The notes under the pieces: generated by a model
Database searches by the model: none
What the model saw: only the letters and a program-made list of their open reading frames with translations
Told to the model about the DNA's origin: nothing
Translations under genes and position numbers: made by a program
Shown: one piece after another, positions 1 to 8,064 of the stretch
How positions within the stretch are numbered: position 1 is the first letter of the stretch
How the letters are laid out: each line of letters starts with the position of its first letter
IMG/VR virus record: IMGVR_UViG_3300046804_000280
Location: 1-30,012 of that record
Source: a virus
Direction: 5' to 3' (one strand)
Length of the DNA stretch: 30,012 nucleotides

Positions 1-174
1 TTATAGGACGTGCAGTATTAAAGACGCTCAAGGAAACTACTCTTGTGTCCTTCTTTCAAGTTGCTAAGATGCAAGGGCTTGAAGCCGGCAAGCATTACAA
101 ATACAACGGACAAACAAGTCAAATAGACTTTTTTAACGGTTCGACTATCTTACTAAAAGACCTATATAGTTACC
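1..174. repeat. Left copy of the terminal direct repeat
   Basis: These bases match 29839-30012. The first 127 positions are identical, and mismatches occur at 128, 131, 148 and 164. Because the repeat lies inside the terminase gene, which continues in frame from the right end, the simplest reading is overlap of a circular or permuted genome rather than a duplicated element. Three mismatches are synonymous and one changes Ile to Thr. Confidence 0.93.
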
Positions 175-1154
175 CAAGCGACCCAAACTTTGACGAATTA
201 GGTTCGTTAGAGATTACTGATGCATTTATAGACGAGGCAAACCAAGTAGATGACAAGGCACGAAACATTATAAAATCAAGAATAAGATTTCAGTTAGATC
301 AAAACGAATTAGTTCCCAAGATACTTTACACGTGCAATCCGGCAAAGAACTGGACTTACTCGGAGTTTTATAAGCCACAAAAAGAAAATACTATTGCAGA
401 CAATAAAAGGTTTATTGCTTCGTTAATAGACGATAACCCATTTATATCTAAGCACTATAAAGAGAACTTGTTAACCCTAGATAAAGTAAGTAAGGAGAGA
501 TTGTTATTTGGTAATTGGGAATACAGTTTAGACCCTGCACAATTAATAGACTATGAAAAGATACTCGACTGCTTTACTAGCGATTATTTACCTAGTGGCA
601 CACCTTACATTAGTTGCGACGTTGCTCGCTTCGGTAGCGATAGCACTGTCATTGGCTTATGGTTTGGCTATCGTGTTAAACTTTATCAATACAACGGCAA
701 AAGCGTTGTTGAGGTGGCTAATATCATAAAGAAACTACAACAAGAACACCAAGTACCAACTTCTAATATAGTAGTGGATGAGGACGGAGTAGGTGGTGGA
801 GTATGTGATATTCTTAGGTGCAAAGGCTTTGTAAACAATTCAAGGGCTTTAGACAATCCAGTTACTAAGCAAAAAGAAAACTTTGACAATCTTAAAAGCC
901 AATGTTATTATAAGTTAGCAGAGTTAATAAATGATAGCAAATTATATATCAATGCTGATGGTAAACAAAAGCAATTAATCATTGAAGAACTTGAACAAGT
1001 AAAGCAAAAGCACGTAGATAAAGACGGTAGCAAAGGAATAATACCAAAAGATAAAGTAAAAGCACTTATTGGACGTTCACCAGATTTTAGCGATTGTTTA
1101 GCTATGAGAATGATTTTTGAATATACACCAAAATTTGTAGTGTCAGTTTATTAG
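1..1154 (+). CDS. terL: Terminase large subunit, 3' part (5' part at 29682-30012)
   Basis: This is the DNA-packaging motor ATPase and nuclease, which docks on the portal and fills the prohead. The reading frame is open from base 3, so the GTG at 45 is an internal Val codon and not a start. Joined to the segment at the right end, the protein is about 436 residues. Using full-length numbering, the Walker B site is at about D130-E131 in 'ITDAFIDEANQ'. The C-terminal RNase H-like nuclease shows acidic motifs in 'ISCDVARFG' (about D259), 'VVDEDGVG' (about D312) and 'SPDFSDCLA' (about D417). That order, ATPase then nuclease, and the length are usual for terminases of HK97-type phages. The portal gene follows directly. 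Confidence 0.93.
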   Translation, partial: IGRAVLKTLKETTLVSFFQVAKMQGLEAGKHYKYNGQTSQIDFFNGSTILLKDLYSYPSDPNFDELGSLEITDAFIDEANQVDDKARNIIKSRIRFQLDQNELVPKILYTCNPAKNWTYSEFYKPQKENTIADNKRFIASLIDDNPFISKHYKENLLTLDKVSKERLLFGNWEYSLDPAQLIDYEKILDCFTSDYLPSGTPYISCDVARFGSDSTVIGLWFGYRVKLYQYNGKSVVEVANIIKKLQQEHQVPTSNIVVDEDGVGGGVCDILRCKGFVNNSRALDNPVTKQKENFDNLKSQCYYKLAELINDSKLYINADGKQKQLIIEELEQVKQKHVDKDGSKGIIPKDKVKALIGRSPDFSDCLAMRMIFEYTPKFVVSVY

Positions 1155-1165
1155 GATAAAATAAC

Positions 1166-1173
1166 TAACTTTG
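1166..1173 (+). promoter_or_regulatory. Possible TAnnTTTG promoter element before portal gene
   Basis: TAACTTTG fits the Bacteroidetes -7 consensus and lies 16 bases before the portal start codon. No TTTG/TTG box is found at the usual 19-21 base distance, so this is a weak call. Confidence 0.3.
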
Positions 1174-1189
1174 ACTAAATTGTACATAT

Positions 1190-2569
1190 ATGGGACTACT
1201 TGACTTCTTTAGTAAAAAGAAAGTAAATACTTTATTTCCGAATATACCATTAGGCGCACAGGTAGCAATTCAGCAAGGGATTGTAACGTGGCAAGGACAA
1301 AACGCTCAACAATATGTTAGAGACGGTTATCAATCAAACGACATAGTTTACTCTATTGTAAAGCTAATTACTGACAAGGCAAAACTTGCGCCATTCCACG
1401 TTTATAAAGTAGTGGATGAAACTGCAGCTAAAAGATATAAGTCTTTAATGAAGCAGCCGGATAAAATCGAGAATTGGAACGAAGTAAAACAATTACACAA
1501 AAAAGCATTTGAACTATACACAGGAGACGCACGCTTAAACGAGTTGCTTAAATATCCAAACGGTGAGGACACTTGGGCAGATTTAGTTGAGCAATGGTGT
1601 GGATTTAAATTATTAACAGGCAATTCCTTCATTTATGCTAAAATGATTGAAGGGGGTGCTAACGATGGCAAACCTTTTGAACTTTATGCATTACCAGCTC
1701 AATATATGGCAATCATTGCCAATGTGGAAGTGTTCCCACCTGTACGTGTTGGCTACCAATTATACTACGGTAAAATGTGGACATTTGATACCAAAGAAAT
1801 ATTACACGACAAATACTTTAACCCTTATTGGACAGTAACCGGCAATGAGTTGTACGGTCAATCTCCTTTAATGGCAGCTGCTAGAACTTTAACACGTTCA
1901 AACGAAGCTAAGACGGCTGCAGTTGCTTCATTCCAAAATGGTGGTCCAGCCGGAGTATTATTTATGAATGACGAGCGCTTTGACCCTACAAGTGGAACGC
2001 AACAAGCCCAAGCGTTAAAGAAATCAATTAGTGAGAAAGGTGGAGCAAGTAATTACAATTCTATTGCAGTATCAGGATATAAAGTGGATTGGAAACAAAT
2101 TGGATTAAGCCCTGTTGAATTAAACATTATCGAGAGTGAGAAGTGGGATATGAAATCACTTTGTAATATTTACGGAGTGCCTAGTCAGTTATTGAATGAC
2201 GCAGACAATAAGACCTACAACAATCAAAGAGAAGGAGAGAAGGCTTTAACATTACGTTGTGCTATTCCTTTGTTAGACGCTATCGCTGAGAATATGAACA
2301 GGAAATTGCATAGCGATTGGGGTTATAGAGGTACGAATGTTTATATCGGTTATGATATTCAAGTCTTCCAAGAATTAGAAGCAAACAAGACTGAGCAAGT
2401 AGAATGGTTGGATAAAGCGTGGTGGATTAGTCCGGCACAAAAGATGGAGATAATGGGAATTAAAAACCCTGATTATATCCCTACCGAAGAACTTGAGAAA
2501 CTTTACGTTCCAAGTAGCTTACAGCCTTTAGATCAATTCCAACCGTTAACAATTAACGAACCTAAATAA
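1190..2569 (+). CDS. Portal protein (HK97 type)
   Basis: The product is the dodecameric ring at the unique capsid vertex through which DNA enters and leaves. It has 459 residues, close to the usual 400-500 for HK97-type portals. It begins with the characteristic 'MGLLDFFSKKK' leader. A central segment includes 'GNSFIYAKM' and 'LHDKYFNPYW...GQSPLMAA', and a late segment has 'IYGVPSQLLNDADNKTYNN', which is typical of the family (portals commonly read 'FGVPPxLL...TYNN'). Its position between the large terminase and minor head genes agrees. The C-terminus is rich in Pro and Gln. Confidence 0.92.
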   Translation: MGLLDFFSKKKVNTLFPNIPLGAQVAIQQGIVTWQGQNAQQYVRDGYQSNDIVYSIVKLITDKAKLAPFHVYKVVDETAAKRYKSLMKQPDKIENWNEVKQLHKKAFELYTGDARLNELLKYPNGEDTWADLVEQWCGFKLLTGNSFIYAKMIEGGANDGKPFELYALPAQYMAIIANVEVFPPVRVGYQLYYGKMWTFDTKEILHDKYFNPYWTVTGNELYGQSPLMAAARTLTRSNEAKTAAVASFQNGGPAGVLFMNDERFDPTSGTQQAQALKKSISEKGGASNYNSIAVSGYKVDWKQIGLSPVELNIIESEKWDMKSLCNIYGVPSQLLNDADNKTYNNQREGEKALTLRCAIPLLDAIAENMNRKLHSDWGYRGTNVYIGYDIQVFQELEANKTEQVEWLDKAWWISPAQKMEIMGIKNPDYIPTEELEKLYVPSSLQPLDQFQPLTINEPK

Positions 2570-2575
2570 AATAAG

Positions 2576-2941
2576 ATGCAATTCGTAGAATTTATAAGCC
2601 AGTTATTAGACAGTAAAGAACAGGCGATTGTATGGCACAATCAAACAATGAGCTATGCAGAGCATAAAGCCTTAGACTTTTATCAAGATGAGATTGAAGA
2701 TTTATATGATGGATTAGTAGAAAGCGTTTCCGGCATATACGGACGTCCTAAAAATTATTCAGTAGGTACTTTGCAGAATTATGTAAGTAATGAAGCAGTA
2801 CAAGCATATTTTAAAGAATTATACGCATTCGTACAAAAGGAGCGCAAAACAATCTATCAAGATAGCTGGATACAAAATCAAATAGACGAGGTTGCTCAAT
2901 TAATAGCTAAGACGATTTACCTTTTAACTCTTAATAAATGA
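2576..2941 (+). CDS. Hypothetical protein in head operon
   Basis: This 121-residue protein is not recognised. It is acidic, looks almost wholly helical, and has no membrane segment or Cys cluster. It starts six bases after the portal stop, and its stop overlaps the ATG of the next gene (AATGA-type overlap at 2938-2941), so it is translated with the head proteins. Small proteins at this site are common in Bacteroidetes phages and may be minor head or assembly factors. That role is inferred from position only. Confidence 0.75.
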   Translation: MQFVEFISQLLDSKEQAIVWHNQTMSYAEHKALDFYQDEIEDLYDGLVESVSGIYGRPKNYSVGTLQNYVSNEAVQAYFKELYAFVQKERKTIYQDSWIQNQIDEVAQLIAKTIYLLTLNK

Positions 2942-3813
2942 TTTGGCAAGATTATAGGAAACTATATATGAATGCCCTTATTCAGTATTCCCCTAAATTC
3001 CAAAAGGAATTACAAAAACAGGTGGACACTTATTGTCGTACCCAAGACTATAACGCAATTAGCGATAAAGCCCTCAAAAAGACCATTAAACAGTTGCACG
3101 TTGCCTTAGGTACTAAAATGGGGTTAACTGCCGAAAAAACGGTTAAAAAGGGCGCTAAAGGGGCATACGTACCAATGGAGATTAAAGGCGCAAAAACTGA
3201 TTTATTCGCTTACGTTATTATCAAGTATTTAGAGACAAAAGGATTAGATCAATTAGCAGCTGATATAACCGACACTACAAAAGAACAAATAAGAAAGTTT
3301 TTAATAAAGGGACAAGAGGAAGGATTGACAATGCCGGAAATAATTGCCTTACTTAAAACTTCAGGTATAACAAATTATAGAGCCGAGCTAATAGCTAGAA
3401 CGGAAACGGCAAGAGCTGCTAACATTGGTTCAATGGTGGGCGCAATGAGTACAGGATTAGTAACCGTTAAAGAATGGATTGCAGCAAAAGATAATAGGAC
3501 TAGAAGAATGCCTAGAGATGCAAACGACCATTTACATATGGACGGAGTACAAATACCGATGGATAAAAAGTTTGTAGTGCCGGCTAAACAATATATTGAC
3601 AATATGTTGCATCCAGGCGATAGTACGGCTCACGCAGGTAACGTTTGTAATTGTCGTTGTACTTTAGGATATGAAGCCGTAAGAGGTGCAAATGGCAAAG
3701 TGCAAAAACTAGCAGACAATCCACCTTTAGGAGATGCCGGAGTTATTTGGGAACTATTAACAAATTTCGCTGCTTATGAAATCGGACAATTACTAGCTGA
3801 CGCATTATCATAA
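2938..3813 (+). CDS. Minor head protein, Mu gpF / SPP1 gp7-like
   Basis: The product is a head morphogenesis protein of 291 residues, probably bound to the portal inside the capsid. The N-terminal half is helical. From about residue 145 the family signature appears: 'AELIARTETARAANIGSM', then 'WIAAKDNRTR', a His-rich stretch ('DHLHMDG', H198 and H200), and the closing Cys motif 'GNVCNCRCTLGYE' (C237, C239, C241). This ordered set (ARTE, D..R, H, CRC) marks the Phage_Mu_F family. The start codon overlaps the previous stop. Its precise role varies between phages. Confidence 0.88.
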   Translation: MIWQDYRKLYMNALIQYSPKFQKELQKQVDTYCRTQDYNAISDKALKKTIKQLHVALGTKMGLTAEKTVKKGAKGAYVPMEIKGAKTDLFAYVIIKYLETKGLDQLAADITDTTKEQIRKFLIKGQEEGLTMPEIIALLKTSGITNYRAELIARTETARAANIGSMVGAMSTGLVTVKEWIAAKDNRTRRMPRDANDHLHMDGVQIPMDKKFVVPAKQYIDNMLHPGDSTAHAGNVCNCRCTLGYEAVRGANGKVQKLADNPPLGDAGVIWELLTNFAAYEIGQLLADALS

Positions 3814-3825
3814 TAAAAAAAATAA

Positions 3826-3833
3826 TAACTTTG
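3826..3833 (+). promoter_or_regulatory. Possible TAnnTTTG promoter element before protease gene
   Basis: TAACTTTG ends five bases before the protease ATG, so a transcript from it would start almost at the start codon. The spacing is the same as at 12699-12706. No clear -33 box is visible. Confidence 0.3.
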
Positions 3834-3838
3834 TTCAA

Positions 3839-4606
3839 ATGAGTACAATGCAATTAAAAAATACACTTGTTGAAAAACAAGATATAGGCAATAACATAAT
3901 GGATGTTGATAGCGAGCAACGTAGAGTAAAAGCCGTATGGGCAAGATGTGGTAACGTTGATTTAGATAACGATATTATCGTACCGGAAGCGTTTACTAAA
4001 ACATTAGCAGAAAGAGGGCCAGCCGGCAAAAATCTTATTTGGTCATTAGTTGACCATTGCGCAGAAATGGAAGCCGTAATTGGTAAACCTGAACAGTTAT
4101 ATATTGAAAAGGATATGCTAATTGCAATTACTCCAATTGTAGAAACTGAAACAGGCGAAGATATTATAAAACTTTATGAGGCTGGTTTAATTAATCAGCA
4201 TTCAATCGGTTTTAGTACTGTAAAATCTAACGTTGACAAAAACGGCATAAGAACAATTACTGAATTAAAACTATATGAAGGTTCAGCCGTTCTTTGGGGT
4301 GCAAATCCTGAAACACCAACATTAGGATTTAAAGGAGAAATGGAAATAAAAGATAAAAAACAAGAATTAAGCAATAGACTCGAAAAGCTAATTAAAGCGT
4401 TCAAAGGTGGTAAATTTACCGATGAAATGTTTAGCCTAATAGAGATTGAAATAAAAAAGATACAAGGCGAATTATTAGAAATCGAAGTAATCAAAGAAAT
4501 CACTCAACCCGAGCAATCAGTTGAGCCGGTGCAAGAAGAAAAGAAAGAAGATAACGAACAAGTATTAAAGGCAATTACACAATTTAACAATCTATTTAAA
4601 AAGTAA
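3839..4606 (+). CDS. Prohead protease, HK97 family (U35/S78-like)
   Basis: This serine protease matures the prohead by removing the N-terminal scaffold domain of the capsid protein. It has 255 residues. The fold's motifs are visible: 'GNVDLDNDIIVPEAF' near residues 39-52, a likely catalytic His73 in 'SLVDHCAEM', Ser122 in 'INQHSIGFS', and an acidic residue near E147 in 'LYEGSAVLWGANPET'. Residues from about 165 form a Lys/Glu-rich helical tail that may act as an assembly extension and be self-cleaved. It is directly upstream of the capsid gene, with three bases between them. The exact triad assignment rests on family knowledge. Confidence 0.9.
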   Translation: MSTMQLKNTLVEKQDIGNNIMDVDSEQRRVKAVWARCGNVDLDNDIIVPEAFTKTLAERGPAGKNLIWSLVDHCAEMEAVIGKPEQLYIEKDMLIAITPIVETETGEDIIKLYEAGLINQHSIGFSTVKSNVDKNGIRTITELKLYEGSAVLWGANPETPTLGFKGEMEIKDKKQELSNRLEKLIKAFKGGKFTDEMFSLIEIEIKKIQGELLEIEVIKEITQPEQSVEPVQEEKKEDNEQVLKAITQFNNLFKK

Positions 4607-4609
4607 AAA

Positions 4610-5698
4610 ATGGAACATTTAATTAATGAAATGGCTGAAAACGTAAAAGGCATTAAGTCTGACGTTAACGCTCAAATCGAAGAAGTAAAAACTTCTATCA
4701 AAGTTGTTGCTGACGAAATGCAAAAGCAAATCGACGCACAAAACGCTGCTCAAAAGAAAGCTGCATCTAAGCAAGTTAAGTTTATGGATGAGGCTATTAT
4801 GGAAAAACTTGACGGCAATATGGATTTAATGGAAAAAGAAATGAAGTCAGGTGGTAAATTCCGTTTAGATTTAAGCGATGTTAAGTCTATGACTCTATCA
4901 GCTTCTTTAACTGGAGATGCACAAGCGTCTTACGCTCCTAACGCTGCTATCTTACCAAGCCAAGCAGTAAACTTCCGTGATTTAGTACCTACTGTACGTT
5001 CAACAAGTGGTTTATATGTTTTCTATAAGGAAACTTCTACAACTAACAACATTGGCGCTCAAACTGAAGGTTCTAACAAAGGCGAGAACAGTTACGCATT
5101 AAGCGAAGTAAAAGTTGTTAACGACTACATCGCAGGTTTCTCTACTTTCTCTAAGCAAATGGCTAAATCTTTACCTTTCTTGAGTACAACTTTACCAAGA
5201 ATGTTGACTAGAGATTTCTACAAAGCTGAGAACAGTGCTTTCTATACAACTGTAAGTGGTGCTGCAACAGGTTCAACAACTACTTCTGCAACTGTAGATT
5301 TAGAGCAATTAGTTGACTATATCGGAAACCAAAAGACTGCAAACTATGTAGCTTCTTTTGCAGTAGTTAGCCCAACTCAAATGGGACGTTTATTGAAAGA
5401 GACAATCAACGCAGGTTACTACGCTGGTTCAGGTTCAGTAATCGTTAACCCTAACGGTGGTATCACAATTTGGGGTGTACCTGTAATCGCTGCTTCTTGG
5501 GTAGCTGATGACAAGGTGTTAATCTTAGATAACAACTATTGTGAGCGTGTTGAGGTTGAAGGTTTAGCTATCGAATTCTCTTATGAGAATGCTAGCAACT
5601 TCCAACAAAATATGGTTACTGCTCGTATTGAGTGTTATGAGGACATTAACTTAATGCAACCAAGTTCAGCAATCTTCGCTGACTTAGGTAACGTATAA
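4610..5698 (+). CDS. Major capsid protein, HK97 fold
   Basis: This 362-residue protein forms the icosahedral shell. Residues 1 to about 60 are helical and charged (a coiled coil rich in Glu/Lys/Gln) and look like the delta/scaffold domain removed by the protease encoded just upstream. The rest carries typical HK97 capsid features: 'LPSQAVNFRDLVPTVRSTSG', the central 'FSTFSKQMAKSLPFL', and near the C-terminus 'NPNGGITIWGVPVIAA'. The gene uses more C and G at third positions than its neighbours, as expected for the most highly expressed virion protein. A strong terminator follows. Confidence 0.93.
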   Translation: MEHLINEMAENVKGIKSDVNAQIEEVKTSIKVVADEMQKQIDAQNAAQKKAASKQVKFMDEAIMEKLDGNMDLMEKEMKSGGKFRLDLSDVKSMTLSASLTGDAQASYAPNAAILPSQAVNFRDLVPTVRSTSGLYVFYKETSTTNNIGAQTEGSNKGENSYALSEVKVVNDYIAGFSTFSKQMAKSLPFLSTTLPRMLTRDFYKAENSAFYTTVSGAATGSTTTSATVDLEQLVDYIGNQKTANYVASFAVVSPTQMGRLLKETINAGYYAGSGSVIVNPNGGITIWGVPVIAASWVADDKVLILDNNYCERVEVEGLAIEFSYENASNFQQNMVTARIECYEDINLMQPSSAIFADLGNV

Positions 5699-5722
5699 TT
5701 TTAAGTTTTACCTAATAAATTA

Positions 5723-5750
5723 CCCTCACTTTAAAAGGTGGGGGTTTTTT
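5723..5750 (+). terminator. Rho-independent terminator after capsid gene
   Basis: CCCTCAC (5723-5729) pairs with GTGGGGG (5738-5744), including one T-G pair, and is followed at once by six T residues. It sits 25 bases after the capsid stop and separates the head genes from the connector genes. Confidence 0.85.
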
Positions 5751-5763
5751 ATTTATATTATTG

Positions 5764-5771
5764 TAAATTTG
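5764..5771 (+). promoter_or_regulatory. Possible promoter for connector/tail operon
   Basis: TAAATTTG matches the TAnnTTTG consensus. It lies directly after the capsid terminator and 12 bases before the next start codon, a logical place for restarting transcription. The -33 position is only T-rich. Confidence 0.45.
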
Positions 5772-5783
5772 TAAAAAAGGAAT

Positions 5784-6314
5784 ATGTATAATTTCATTAT
5801 AGATTACACCCAAGCCGACTTAGGCACAATTACGGAGCCTGTAACAGTAGCCGAAGCTAAACAGTATTGTAGAGTAGATAATAGCATTGAAGATGATTTA
5901 TTTGCTGAACTTATTACTCAATCAAGACAAGCCGTAGAGAAAGCTGCTAACATAAGTATAACCCCAAAAACGGTTACATTATGGTTCACTAATAGTGCCG
6001 GCAATTTCCAGCTTCCATTTGGCCCAATGACTTCATTTACTAGCTTAACGGATGCAAACGGAAATATATTAGGGACAAACGTTTATAATTTAGTAGGTGG
6101 TCAATATCCTAACTTACAACGTCCTTTATGGGCTGATTTAAAGGCTATCTATACAACAGGAATGACAACAGTACCAAAAGAGATTAAGATTGCTATTTTA
6201 GATCAAATCAACTACGGTTACGAGAATAGAGGTATGGATGTTGACGATATGGGAATATGTGAGAAAACTTGGAGAGTTTGCCAAAGATGGACAAGAACAA
6301 GCCCAATTTTATAG
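5784..6314 (+). CDS. Head-tail connector, HK97 gp6-like
   Basis: This 176-residue protein is probably the adaptor ring under the portal. It shows the family's opening 'EPVTVAEAKQYCRVD...EDDLFAELITQSRQAVEKA', a helical segment around residues 18-55 seen in gp6/gp15-type connectors, then a beta-rich part with 'WFTNSAGNFQLPFGPM' and a C-terminal helix 'PKEIKIAILDQINYGYENR'. Its place after the capsid gene and before the joining protein fits. Several family members serve as head-completion proteins, so the exact HK97 counterpart is inferred. Confidence 0.85.
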   Translation: MYNFIIDYTQADLGTITEPVTVAEAKQYCRVDNSIEDDLFAELITQSRQAVEKAANISITPKTVTLWFTNSAGNFQLPFGPMTSFTSLTDANGNILGTNVYNLVGGQYPNLQRPLWADLKAIYTTGMTTVPKEIKIAILDQINYGYENRGMDVDDMGICEKTWRVCQRWTRTSPIL

Positions 6315-6315
6315 T

Positions 6316-6657
6316 ATGAGAATAGGACTACATAAAGACAATTACGTTGACGCCAATTCTATGACGCGTAGAATAGGCATTTACGCTCCAACAAGGACTT
6401 CGGATGGCGAAGGTGGATATACTACCTCATTTGCGCTTCAAGCGACTGTATGGGGCGATTATAGACCTCAGCCACAAAATAGAGCGATACAAGAAAGCCA
6501 ATTGTCATTTAATAGATACGCAAAGCTATTTATTAGATACGATATAACAATTAACGATAATTACCAATTAGAGGTCGAAGGGCAACGTTTTACAATCCAT
6601 TCTATTAAGGATGTGGACAATGCACATAGATTTTGGGAAATTGAAATGTATGCATAA
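6316..6657 (+). CDS. Head closure protein, phage head-tail joining family
   Basis: The product is a small beta-barrel stopper, 113 residues. The frame is open further upstream to an ATG at 6238, but that would overlap the connector gene by 77 bases. The ATG at 6316, one base after the connector stop, gives the usual length of about 110 residues and starts at 'MRIGLHKDNY'. Family hallmarks are 'RRIGIYAPTRTSDGEGGYTTS', 'VWGDYRPQPQNRAIQ', and the ending 'FTIHSIKDVDNAHRFWEIE'. Such proteins close the connector after packaging until the tail docks. Confidence 0.83.
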   Translation: MRIGLHKDNYVDANSMTRRIGIYAPTRTSDGEGGYTTSFALQATVWGDYRPQPQNRAIQESQLSFNRYAKLFIRYDITINDNYQLEVEGQRFTIHSIKDVDNAHRFWEIEMYA

Positions 6658-7206
6658 ATGGGTGCTATTACAATAGATATAAAGGGAATGAGTGATGCTT
6701 TGAAAAAATTCGATAAGTACAGTAAAGCAGTACAAACCGAATTAAAAGACGAGGTTAACGTATCGGCATTAAAAATACAATCGGATGCTAAAAAATTAGC
6801 CCCTGTAAATTTAGGTACTTTAAGAAATACTATCTATTTAGTTGAACAAAGTAAAGGGCAAAATGCTTTTATGTATTCAGTTGGAGCATCGGCTAAATAT
6901 GCTCCTTATGTAGAGTTTGGGACAGGTGGCAAAGTTTCTATACCTAAGGGATTTGAAAGTTACGCATCTCAGTTTAAAACAAAGACAGGTGGCACTTTTA
7001 AGGAAATGTTAAAGGCTTTGACTGAATGGGTACAAAAGAAAGGTATAGCAAGTGGAAAACAAAGCAAATCAGTTGCTTATATGATTGCCGTTAGTATATT
7101 AAGAAAAGGGATGAAAGCGCAACCGTTTTTAATACCAGCATTTGAACAGGAAAGACCTAAACTAAAATTAAGAATAGAAAAAATATTAAAAGATGCTAAA
7201 TCCTAA
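6658..7206 (+). CDS. Tail completion protein, HK97 gp10 family
   Basis: This 182-residue protein carries the HK97-gp10 signature: a helical N-terminus with 'SALKIQSDAKKLAPVNLGTLRNTI', then 'YAPYVEFGTGGKVSIP' (the conserved 'YxxxvEFGTg'), and a C-terminal 'GMKAQPFLIPAFEQERPKL'. Proteins of this family take part in joining tails to heads. It begins immediately after the preceding stop. Its end overlaps the next gene by 14 bases, so translation is probably coupled. Residues 93-135 form an insertion relative to the shortest family members. Confidence 0.85.
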   Translation: MGAITIDIKGMSDALKKFDKYSKAVQTELKDEVNVSALKIQSDAKKLAPVNLGTLRNTIYLVEQSKGQNAFMYSVGASAKYAPYVEFGTGGKVSIPKGFESYASQFKTKTGGTFKEMLKALTEWVQKKGIASGKQSKSVAYMIAVSILRKGMKAQPFLIPAFEQERPKLKLRIEKILKDAKS

Positions 7207-7603
7207 TATAGAGATAAAAAAATGGTTTGTTACCAATTTGGGAACGGCTACCGGTTTACCTGTTTATGATGGTATGGCTCCGGATAATGATTTAACGGAG
7301 TATATTGTTTTAGACGGTAGAACATCAAGCCAAGAACAAGGCAAATCAGGATATACAAACTCAAACGTAATCATTGTTGACATAATAACAAAAAATGCTA
7401 ACTTTGGCTATAAACGTTCGGAAACAATATCTAATTTGGTGTTGACTGCGATAAATTCGGATACTAAAATAACGCTTCCAAATGGTTGGACTTCAACCAG
7501 CTTATTCGTTCAAAGTATCACAAATTTAGACGGTTTAAATCCTTTAGACAATGTATTTAGAACGCTTATAACATATAATTTAACAATAACACAAATTCAA
7601 TAA
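7193..7603 (+). CDS. Tail terminator / completion protein (DUF3168-like)
   Basis: This 136-residue protein shows the layout of tail terminators: an N-terminal helix, then 'GLPVYDGMAPDNDLTEYIVLDGRTSSQEQGKSGYTNSNVIIVDIITK', resembling the DUF3168 pattern of 'P.yd......yI......' followed by an edge strand. A C-terminal beta segment reads 'NVFRTLITYNLTIT'. Its position, after gp10 and before the tube protein, is where terminators lie in siphophages. The protein would cap the tube once the tape-measure length is reached. Sequence similarity in this family is low, so function rests largely on gene order. Confidence 0.75.
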   Translation: MLNPNIEIKKWFVTNLGTATGLPVYDGMAPDNDLTEYIVLDGRTSSQEQGKSGYTNSNVIIVDIITKNANFGYKRSETISNLVLTAINSDTKITLPNGWTSTSLFVQSITNLDGLNPLDNVFRTLITYNLTITQIQ

Positions 7604-7605
7604 AA

Positions 7606-8046
7606 ATGGCAGAAACTAAAGTATCGGGTAGAGACTACCTATTATTAGCAGACATAGACGGCAACGCTACATTTAAGCCTGTTGCTTGTCTTACTTCTAA
7701 CAACATCACTTCATCTTTAAACGTGATTGATGCAACTTCTAAATGTGGCGACCAATTCCAACCTGGGCCAGCGTACACACAATCAATTAAGGCAGACGGT
7801 TTTGCAATCGACCAAACCGGAACGGCTTCTAAAGACAGTTACAATCAATTGTATTCTGCATTTATTGCCGGCACTGTATTTGCAATTAAAATGGGCGAGG
7901 CTACACCTGTTGCAGGTAACGTAACTTACTCAGGAGACGTTTTCATTTCAGCATTTGACGTAAACGCAGCTGATAAAGAAGATGTTAAGTTTAGTGCAAC
8001 TTTCACAGTAGCAGTTCCACCTTTAACTCAAACAGTAACAGCTTAA
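7606..8046 (+). CDS. Major tail tube protein (TP901-1-like)
   Basis: This 146-residue protein is the likely tube subunit. It has 'VSGRDYLLLAD...FKPVACLTSNNITSSLNVIDATSKCGD', matching the start of the TP901-1 major tail fold, in which a small strand pair is followed by 'n.it.s...id.tsk'. It ends with 'VKFSATFTVAVPP', the usual closing strand. Codon usage is relatively C-rich, as in the capsid gene, which fits high expression. It lies after the tail terminator and before the chaperone and tape-measure genes. Confidence 0.85.
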   Translation: MAETKVSGRDYLLLADIDGNATFKPVACLTSNNITSSLNVIDATSKCGDQFQPGPAYTQSIKADGFAIDQTGTASKDSYNQLYSAFIAGTVFAIKMGEATPVAGNVTYSGDVFISAFDVNAADKEDVKFSATFTVAVPPLTQTVTA

Positions 8047-8064
8047 TAAAAAACAACAACAACT

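Noticed and set aside
45-47. GTG at 45 as start of the terminase gene
   Set aside because: The frame is open from base 3, and the right end of the window supplies the missing N-terminus with ATG 29682 and Walker A.
6238-6315. Upstream ATG for the head closure protein
   Set aside because: It would overlap the connector gene by 77 bases; the start at 6316 gives the family length and adjoins the previous stop.
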